From Ricinus communis (lineage: Eukaryota; Streptophyta; Magnoliopsida; Malpighiales; Euphorbiaceae): a DNA stretch of 64,000 nt. The stretch spans positions 10,858,446 to 10,922,445 of the forward strand of contig NC_063261.1 in the NCBI RefSeq assembly GCF_019578655.1. Reading direction: 5' to 3'. A program made the position numbers and the translations under genes. Positions 56,989 through 64,000 of this stretch are shown piece after piece. The notes under the pieces were generated by a model. The model was given only the letters and a program-made list of their open reading frames with translations. It was not told the DNA's origin and did no database searches. How positions within the stretch are numbered: position 1 is the stretch's first letter; every line of letters begins with the position of its first letter.

Positions 56989-58926
56989 TCACTCCTGTTT
57001 TTGCAAGAACTCTCTAGTCAGAAAGTCAGGAATAAAATTTGATTCTCCTCGAATAAATTCAATTTCAAAATCAAAAACAGACAGAATTGCTTGCCATCGG
57101 GCGAAAATCTGCTTTGAAGCAATATTTTGGACATCTTTTTGTAAAACTTCTTTTGCAGACTTGCAATCAATCCTTAAAAGAAATTTTTGATTTAAGAGAT
57201 CGCTTTGAAATTTAGAAATACATAGAACTATCGAAAGGATTTCCTTTTTTATAGTAGAATAATTCTTTTGGGTATCATTCCAGTGAGCAGAAGTAAACTG
57301 GACAATACACTCTTTGGAATTTTGAACTTGCTTTAGAATCCCACCATATCCTATTTCTGAAGCATCAGTTTCTACAATCTTAAATGCAGAAGGATCAGCT
57401 AGATGCAAGATAGGAATTTCCAAAACTTGTTTTTTGATGCTTTGAACTATCTTTGTATGCTGGTCGGACCAAGGAGGGGGATTTTTCCTTAGCCTATCAT
57501 GCAGGGGCTTTGCAAGACAGTTTAAATTAGGATAAAAATCCATGACATAATTTAAACTACCAAGAAATCTTTGAAGCTGAGTTTTTTCCAAGATTTTATC
57601 TGGAAACTTTGAAGTGAATGCAAGGGATCTCTCGATTGGAGTAATAGTACCTCGAGAGATATAATGACCAAGAAATCTAATTTTTGTTTGAAAAAGAGAT
57701 ATCTTAGACTTTGAAACCACTAAACCATTCTTTTTCACAACATAGAAAAATGTTTCTAAGTGCTTAAAATGTTGTTCAATGGAATTTGAAAAGATTAAAA
57801 CATCATCAATGTAGACAATGCAGAACTTTGAAAATGGATTAAAAATGTCATTCATGATTTTCTGAAATTCAGAAGGGGCATTTTTTAATCCAAAAGGCAT
57901 CACATTCCACTCATATTGACCGAATGGAACTGTAAACGCCGTTTTGTACCGATCCTTTGGATCAATCTGAATTTGCCAAAATCCTGATTTCATGTCAAAC
58001 TTTGAAAAGATGAACGCAGAATGCAGTTTTTGTAAAAGATCTTTCTTATTTGGAATAGGATACCTAATCCATTTAAGAGCTTTGTTTAAAGGTTTGTAGT
58101 TGATCACTAGCCTAGGAGTTCCTCTTTCTATTTCGCTATTCTTATTGACATAGAAAGCTGCACAAGACCAAGGCGATCTAGACTTTGAAATCAAACCTTT
58201 AGATTCAAGATCCCTAATCTCTATTCTGCAATGGCTTTCTAGAGACTCGTTCATCTGAATGGGCCCGGCTTTAGTAGGGATTTGCTTATCAGAAAAATCA
58301 TTTTCATATGGCAAATCTACCATATGTTGCTTTCGATTCCAAAAAGCATCTGGAAGATCAGAACAGAGTTCATTCTCAACCTTCATTTGAAATACAAAAA
58401 TTTTCCTTTGAATAAAATCACTTTGCAATTGATCTAGGATTCTCTTCAAACCCACATCTTGTTGAAGATGAGAAAGATGGGTTTGTTTTCCTTTAATCAA
58501 AGCATTGATTTTGAAATTGTAAATAGAATGCGCTTTGATAAGATTCAAATTTCTCTTTTTTGGTTTTTCTAAAAAAGGAAAAACAATCTTTGAATCTTTA
58601 GCTTTGAAAATGATTCCAGCAGTTGTTACTTTGAAGGGAGTTATCAAGTTGATAAACGGAGTCCCTAAAATAACAGTTTGCTGAAGATCCTTTGTAAGAA
58701 TAAAAACATTCTTTAAAGCAATATTGTTATTAAGAATTGTGGCTTCGGTTTTACCGGCAATCTTAATCTTTGAAGAATTGGCTGAAGTCAACCTTTCTTT
58801 TGTTTCTTGATGAAACCTTTTAGGAACCAGTTCGCAGTTGATACAATTGAGGTCTGCTCCTGTATCAAACAAGGCGATGGTTTCTATCTGGAAATCACCA
58901 GGGAAAACAAGCTTAATTTGAATCAA
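56989..58926 (-). CDS. Caulimovirid protease-reverse transcriptase-RNase H (645 codons)
   Basis: Open throughout. An aspartic protease near the N-terminus has ALFDTGADLNCI (intact DTG) and TVILGTPFINL. The reverse transcriptase has RLVINYKPLNKALKW, FSKFDMKSGFWQIQI, MPFGLKNAPSEFQKIMND and the catalytic YIDDVLIFS. The RNase H has ETDASEIGYGG, KKEILSIVLCISKFQ and RIDCKSAKEVL. Together they copy the pregenomic RNA into DNA. The first codon of the open frame is TTG, not ATG; in related viruses this region is part of a larger polyprotein, so the frame change just upstream may be a break. All catalytic residues expected by eye are present. Confidence 0.9.
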   Translation of the reverse strand: MIQIKLVFPGDFQIETIALFDTGADLNCINCELVPKRFHQETKERLTSANSSKIKIAGKTEATILNNNIALKNVFILTKDLQQTVILGTPFINLITPFKVTTAGIIFKAKDSKIVFPFLEKPKKRNLNLIKAHSIYNFKINALIKGKQTHLSHLQQDVGLKRILDQLQSDFIQRKIFVFQMKVENELCSDLPDAFWNRKQHMVDLPYENDFSDKQIPTKAGPIQMNESLESHCRIEIRDLESKGLISKSRSPWSCAAFYVNKNSEIERGTPRLVINYKPLNKALKWIRYPIPNKKDLLQKLHSAFIFSKFDMKSGFWQIQIDPKDRYKTAFTVPFGQYEWNVMPFGLKNAPSEFQKIMNDIFNPFSKFCIVYIDDVLIFSNSIEQHFKHLETFFYVVKKNGLVVSKSKISLFQTKIRFLGHYISRGTITPIERSLAFTSKFPDKILEKTQLQRFLGSLNYVMDFYPNLNCLAKPLHDRLRKNPPPWSDQHTKIVQSIKKQVLEIPILHLADPSAFKIVETDASEIGYGGILKQVQNSKECIVQFTSAHWNDTQKNYSTIKKEILSIVLCISKFQSDLLNQKFLLRIDCKSAKEVLQKDVQNIASKQIFARWQAILSVFDFEIEFIRGESNFIPDFLTREFLQKQE

Positions 58927-59300
58927 ATATTTTCTTGAAGTAATTTCCTTTTAAAACATTGATAAAGTTTTCAGGAACATTTTCAGAAACTTCAAGGTTT
59001 TGAAAATCATTTTCCTCATCAGAATCAGAATCACTATTCTGTTTGAGGATCAGGCTTTGAAGCAAAACAGAATCATTTTGTTGTTTTTCTTTCAACTCTT
59101 TGAGTTCTGTTTTGATGGTTTTAATCTCCTTCTAGAGTTCTTGAACAGTAGGAAGAGGGTTTTTCAACTTCTTCCCTTTGTCCAAAATCATAGTAAGATC
59201 ATAAGTATTCTTACTAGAAGAAGGAACCAGAGATTCAGTTTTTAAAATCTCTTTTAAAACCTGTTTTTGAATAAGAGGATCACTAATATGCTACCTCAAG
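58913..59300 (-). pseudogene. Caulimovirid segment between coat protein and protease
   Basis: Acidic, serine-rich and lysine-rich linker. Its frame holds a TAG at 59132-59134, and it ends in a stop at 58913 while overlapping the polymerase frame by 14 bases in another frame. It starts beside the coat protein stop, again in another frame. Confidence 0.75.
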
Positions 59301-60130
59301 AAGAGCTTCTTGTTGCCTAGTGAGCATATTAATGTTCTTTGAAGAGCTCTCTGAATCTGTCTCAGAACAATCAGTTGAGGTTTTGATTTCATCAATTTGA
59401 AATTCTTCCTCACTGTTTGAGAACTCTGATTCAGATGAATCAACTAGAAGAGCAGAAATTTTTTGCAAAACTTCTTCTTCTATTTGAAGCTCATGAAGTC
59501 TTTTGGAAAACTTACAATACTTCGAAGTATGGCCTTTCTTACCACATTTAAAGCATGTAATTTTTGAAAAATCTTTTTTGGAATCTTTCTTTGGAAATTT
59601 AGAATGAAATTTGGAAGAAGACGGTCTTTTATAGAAATTCTCCTTGCTTTTAGAAGGCTTTCTATATTTGGAAAATCGCTTCTTTTTGAAAGACTTTGAA
59701 TAAGAATCATCTTTGCATTTCCCTTTACAACTAGACATGGGCTCTATAGGGTTGTACTCAAACTGGTTGCAGAAACTACCTAGTTCCTGCCTAGTCTTTT
59801 TCATCTCCCATTTGAGCTGTCTTTGAAGCTTAAGGTCATGACAAATCTTTAAACCTTCTTTCTGGGTTAGACTAACTAACTCACCATAAGTATAGAAATC
59901 ATAAGGGAGTTGACCGTTATGGGCTTCTCTTATGGTATTCCTAACTCTTTCACCTAAAATCTTAGGTAAACCGGCTAAGAACTTTTCTTTCCAGAAAGGT
60001 TGGCTAGAATCTTCCCTAAGCATGACTCTGGTTAGGAAAGTGTCTTTGTAACTTTGGAAGTTGCTAAGCTTCTTACAGGTAAGGTTGCTAAGGAGCTCGG
60101 CATTTTTGTCTTTGAGCAGAGAAGGGTCTC
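59283..60130 (-). pseudogene. Caulimovirid coat protein C-terminal region with zinc knuckle
   Basis: The frame, open from about 60130 with its first methionine at 60023, holds FWKEKFLAGLPKILGERV, a coat protein core motif. A basic stretch follows, then CFKCGKKGHTSKYC, a complete CX2CX4HX4C zinc knuckle that binds RNA in packaging. An acidic tail follows. It is separated from the upstream part by a frame change near 60131-60180. Confidence 0.85.
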
Positions 60131-60874
60131 CTATGAAATGAAGGGAAATAGAATAGCACTGATATTCCTACTACTTTGAGGAGTATCTGGTACTAGGTTT
60201 TTGGATGACTCAGAGGTTGCTAATTTACTTAGCTGTTCTCTGACTGCTTTGGCAAACTCAGTTTGCTTTTGGAAATGGTCTTGGCTCAGCTTTGTAAGCT
60301 GATATGGCTTAAAAACTGGGTTTTTAAGCTTTTCTGACTGGTTCGACTCTTTTGGTTGACCAGTATTGGGGATTGGAGAGGTCACAACTACAGGAGACTT
60401 TTGAATCTGGTTTTCTATCCTAACCAGTTGCTTTCCTATAGTGTTTAGACAGGTATTTGAGAAATTGTTCTGCTGAACAATGTTCTTGACATTCCTATCT
60501 ATGTCTTCGCCTACCAATTTGTAAGGTGTAGCCTCTATCTTACTCTCTCCATAAGGAATGGTTATCTTCCTAAGGGGAGGATGTTCCGACTGGACAGTTA
60601 GGTTTTCTCCTATCTTCCACTCAGGGGCTTTGTTCCTTACTGTGACAGGACTAATGGACTTATCCTTAAAGGGATAAAGGATGCCATTTTCTTTGCAATA
60701 AATTTGAAACCAATCAAAAAATTTGATTTGGGCTTTGTTTTGAATGCAAAATTGATAGTATTTTTCCTGAATACTATCTTTTTCTTTTAAAAAATTCTTA
60801 AAAAACCAAAGTTTTTTAAGATGGTTTTTCTTTGAATAGAAATCTTCATGCAAGAGTTTTTTTATCAATTTCAA
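60131..60874 (-). pseudogene. Caulimovirid region between movement and coat proteins
   Basis: A 247-codon frame. Its N-terminal part is lysine- and aromatic-rich (FYSKKNHLKKLWFFKNFLKE), and it continues as a probable coat protein N-terminal part. It begins in a different frame from the movement protein; the change coincides with a run of seven T (60857-60863). Confidence 0.7.
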
Positions 60875-61028
60875 ACTCTTTTGAAATCATGTTGATCTCT
60901 GCTTCAAGGTTTTGGGTTATGGCTGATGGTGATGGTGAAGATGGGGTAGAGGTTATCTCTATATCTTCGTCATCTTTCTTTGGATCAGTGTAAATTGGTC
61001 TGGGGATATTGCTTTGGTAATCAACATT

Positions 61029-62057
61029 CTAAAGTGTATTTGGAACATCAGATGTTGAAAATTTGTGTTGAGTTTGAGATGGAATTGGTTCTTTGTAAGG
61101 AGCATAGATAACAGAAGGTATTTTGGATACCCTTCCAATATCTATGGTCGAGGCTGAAGAACCATCATCAGAAAATCTAAAGGAAGTTAACTTTCTGTTG
61201 AATGTGATCTTTACCTTTCCATCTGGACATTGGGCTATGTGTTTAAGGTTTGTGTTTGGTTCTGTTTGCTTTGGAGATGTAGGTTGGGTTGCACCTTCGA
61301 GGATCCATTCTTCTGGAAGTGTAATGTTTTTCCATTGAATGGTCTTTGGAATGGTTGTATTTGATTTGGATAGATCTGTTTGAAGGAACAGGGTTTCTCC
61401 TTTTGGTGAGTGAAGCTTGTGTTTGGAACCAAAGGCAGAAATCATAGCTTTGTAATGAATTTTGAAAATTAATGCTATCGGAATAGATCCTTCAAGCATT
61501 TTGTAATTGTGAGTTTTGATTTGAAGAACGATGCTCTTTAAAATATTTTTATCATTTAAAGAAATCGTGATATTTGGAAAATAATTGAAAGAAATAGGTC
61601 CTTTATTGAGGCTCGACTCAACAGTACCTAACAAGGAATCATAGAAATTTGTAAACCTAGCATCCCTAAGGACTGCTAATATGAAAGTATCTAAACCTTC
61701 TCTGGTAAGGGGCTTTATTCCTACCTGGACAAGGCCTATATGGATATACTTATAATCCTTTTCCATATGCTTTTGGAGGGTCTTTGGATTTAAGAGATAA
61801 ATCTCTTCAAAAGGCTTTGAAATTTGAATGTCTCTTTCTTCAGTTTTGATTGTAAAATCAGTCTTGAAGAGAGGGAACTTTGAAAACTCATAAATTTATT
61901 TCTTTTGGACTTTGGGTATTTCCCAATCATCTATATGCTTTGAAAAATCTTCAATAGTGATTTCTTCACTATTTACTAGACCTTTGTACCTCAATGATTC
62001 AGAGGCAGAAGAATTTGAGAAAGAAGAAGATCTACAGAAGAAAGGTTCTAAATTCAT
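61029..62057 (-). pseudogene. Caulimovirid ORF1 start and movement protein
   Basis: An ATG at 62055-62057 opens a frame interrupted by TAA at 61896-61898 (codon 54). It then runs open to a TAG at 61029-61031. The part from 61766 has YIHIGLVQVGIKPLTREGLD, LRDARFTNFYDSLLG, PISFNYFPNITISLND and IALIFKIHYKAMISAFGSK. This is the caulimovirid movement protein (30K superfamily) in the petuvirus and florendovirus style, which in infecting viruses moves the virus through plasmodesmata. After the TAG the same frame stays open for about 160 bases to the T run at 60857, so the TAG looks like a mutation rather than a true end. Confidence 0.85.
61954..61972. repeat. 19-bp hairpin sequence, copy 1
   Basis: ATAGTGATTTCTTCACTAT: 7-bp arms around a 5-base loop. 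An exact second copy lies at 62205-62223, across the edge of the virus insertion. Confidence 0.9.
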
Positions 62058-62204
62058 TTTAAAATAAACCAAAATAACTTTCTAGACAAGCACGTACCAC
62101 TCTGACTTCTTGCCACTGTCCGTCGGGTCTTACTACTGCGCATAAAATGAACAGAACTTGCCTATAGGAAACCTGATGCAGTTTAAAATGAATGTAAAGT
62201 TTTT

Positions 62205-62216
62205 ATAGTGATTTCT

Positions 62217-62223
<7 letters not shown>
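62205..62223. repeat. 19-bp hairpin sequence, copy 2, at the virus-LTR junction
   Basis: Identical to 61954-61972; its last bases merge with the TA microsatellite. Confidence 0.9.

Positions 62224-62288
<65 letters not shown>
62221..62288. repeat. TA microsatellite at the right edge of the virus
   Basis: A pure TA run of 68 bases. Together with the run at 54913-54944 it corresponds to the single TA run at 16453-16505 of the related LTR. Confidence 0.9.
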
Positions 62289-62291
<3 letters not shown>

Positions 62292-64000
62292 GGAAAAAAG
62301 TGGATAAAATATTAAAAATAATGAGTTTTGGTAGCTAGGATTAATTGGAGGGACCAAAATAATTTTTTTTTTATAAAAAAAAAAGGAAAATAGGAGAACC
62401 AGCAGCCCCCCTGCTCCCTTCTTCTTCTTTTTCTTCTTCTTCTCCACATATACCACTCCCTCAACCATTTTCCACCATAGCCACCACTTTCTCCACCAAC
62501 CAGCCACCCAACCTCTTTCCCTCTCCTCCTCCTTCACCGGCGCCACCCTCTTCCTCCGTTAGCTCGCCGGAAAATGCAGAAAATTTGGTGGAGGAGCTGT
62601 ACTTCGGCTGCCACCTCTAGAACAGCCTCTTGCTGGCCATATTTTACAAATCTGACATCGGAAATGGACTCCCTACCACCAGAAACCTTCAGAGCAACCC
62701 TTCCCTCTATTTTTTCCGTCGCCAGAAGCTCTGTCCAAGACTCATCGGAGCCGAAGCTTTCCGGCCTCGATCTGGTGAGATTTCGGCAAAGATATTTAGA
62801 CTCCAAACATCTCAAGCTTCCCGTAGGCGCCTTTAGATTCGAAATCTAGCATTGTTGACTATCCCGGTGTTTCTTGGACGCGTAAAATTTTAAATTTTTA
62901 GCTCGATAAAATTTATTTAGACCTTCAGAATTATTAGAAATTAATAACTCTATTAATTGCTAATTATAAATAATGAATTAATTTAATTTAATTAATTGAT
63001 AGTTTAATTATAAATATTATGAATTAATTAGTGTGATTAATTATTATTCGATTTTATGATAATTGCGGTTGTGAATAATTAAATTAGATATCAGAAAATT
63101 AATTGTGAGTTGATTGTGGAATAAATATTAATGACAGACTATTATTAATTGTGATTTGTGGTGAGTTGCGGAGTCGAAAAAATAATGCAGTTATGGGTGA
63201 CCCGACTCCTAATAAATATATAATGAATAATTAAAGTGTTTTTAGTTAGGTTTTGGATCCATTTTACGGGGATAACCGTTCGTATTTTAGGAGAGGTTCT
63301 GCCGAATTCTTAATAGAATTTTCAAGTCGAGATCAGACAGATTTCTTTAGGCAGTCTAATCTAGGAGTCTAGGCATAAAATAAATTATGAGATATTTTAT
63401 TAATTTAATTATCTTAATTATTTTCGTGAATAGATAATTCGTCGGTTCAGTCAGCTCCATCCGAGGCGTAAGAGCAGTTAGCGAAAATTCGATAGAACTA
63501 TAAGTTAAAATCATATAATCTATTGCACGTGTCATCATCCAAAATTAAATGAAAATTTTATTTGTTTAATAAATATTATTATCACCAGCAGTAGTATTAG
63601 TATTACTATATTTTATTTTGTTCTTTTCAATTTTATTATTATTATTATTACTATTACTATTACTTATTATCACATTTATTATTAATATTTTCATCATCAT
63701 TATTATTATTATTATTAACATTGCATCATTAATCTATGTTCATTATACTAGCGTTACTTGATTTTAGTATTTATTGTCGGATCAAATAACATTATAAATT
63801 TTTGTGTATCATGTTACTTTAATTTTTATTGATGATAAATATGTATTTTGGCTCGGGATGAGCTACATCAGGATCGCGTGCACACCGGTGAAGATTAGAG
63901 TTAGGTAATAGAAAAAAATTCGGTGATGTGCCCTGGTCAAGCACAGCTCTCTAGGCGTGTAGAATCTTGATTTGCCGGAGAAAAGTTCCTGGTCAAGCGT
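62289..64000 (+). mobile_element. Tekay-type LTR, right part, running off the window
   Basis: It runs parallel to about 16560-18215 of the first LTR: C/T-rich leader, TAATTATTATTCG, GCGGAGTCGAAAA, TTTAGGCAGTCTAA, AATTCGTCGGTTCAG, CTCGGGATGAG and ATCGCGTGCACAC. By comparison about 700 bases of the LTR remain beyond base 64000. Some short deletions against the first LTR are present, for example near 63855. Confidence 0.85.

Larger units (their letters stand above)
54945..62220 (-). mobile_element. Endogenous caulimovirid (florendovirus-like), near genome length
   Basis: A single minus-strand copy of about 7.3 kb, close to the genome size of caulimovirids. The order is leader, movement protein, coat protein with zinc knuckle, aspartic protease-reverse transcriptase-RNase H, second ORF, and a non-coding region with promoter. 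There is no integrase and there are no LTRs. This order with a large unknown ORF after RNase H is known from florendoviruses; petuviruses are the main alternative. Both edges are TA microsatellites of the host LTR. The 5-prime half is broken in several places; the 3-prime half is open. It is an inherited genomic copy; whether it is transcribed is unknown. Confidence 0.88.

Noticed and set aside
62058..62220. tRNA-Met primer binding site for the pararetrovirus
   Set aside because: I looked on the minus strand in 62058-62220 and in 54945-55075 for TGGTATCAGAGC-like text and found no convincing match.
1..64000. tRNA genes, miRNA precursors or organelle DNA
   Set aside because: No tRNA-like cloverleaf, rRNA gene or plastid or mitochondrial gene was recognised by eye. 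A tRNAscan or organelle comparison would be needed to exclude small ones.

Overview
This is AT-rich plant nuclear DNA, very probably from a dicot. It contains Ty1/copia, Ty3/gypsy, CACTA, TRIM and LINE remnants, an endogenous plant pararetrovirus, and one recognisable host gene, POP5, with GT-AG introns. I cannot name the species from the sequence alone. Almost everything except POP5 is transposon-derived, much of it nested, so this looks like a repeat-rich chromosomal region.

Layout. 1-4 kb: a minus-strand SIRE-type copia element (pol at 1-1282, gag zinc knuckle at 3.6-4.0 kb) split by a 2.3-kb insertion. 4-9.3 kb: non-coding repetitive DNA with three kinds of short repeat cluster, then a decayed plant mobile domain (PMD) gene. 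9.3-16.1 kb: AT-rich DNA with a MITE-like inverted repeat and a minus-strand copia element. 16.1-20.6 kb: a 2.8-kb Tekay/Del-type gypsy LTR, its primer binding site and a decayed gag. 20.6-23.0 kb: a SIRE-type copia with a large internal deletion. 23.0-24.4 kb: a CACTA end interrupted by a Cassandra-type TRIM whose LTRs carry 5S rRNA-derived sequence. 25.6-28.5 kb: a solo LTR of the Tekay family in reverse. 31.0-32.5 kb: POP5 (RNase P/MRP subunit), three coding exons. 32.9-33.3 kb: a LINE remnant. 34.1-47.0 kb: a tandem array of a CRM-type gypsy element (four LTRs, two internal regions, all minus strand) bounded by one matching 5-bp target duplication. 48.2-52.1 kb: a plus-strand copia of the same family as the 11-14 kb copy. 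54.6-64.0 kb: a third Tekay LTR, split in its AT microsatellite by a 7.3-kb endogenous caulimovirid.

The caulimovirid reads on the minus strand as movement protein, coat protein with zinc knuckle, aspartic protease-reverse transcriptase-RNase H, then a 502-residue protein of unknown function. This order fits the florendovirus group. The 3-prime half (645- and 502-codon frames) is fully open; the 5-prime half has stops and frame changes. The strongest structural observations are this insertion into an LTR microsatellite, the CRM array with a single outer target duplication, and the Cassandra TRIM inside a CACTA end. All boundaries were read by eye; no alignment, divergence estimate or database search was run.
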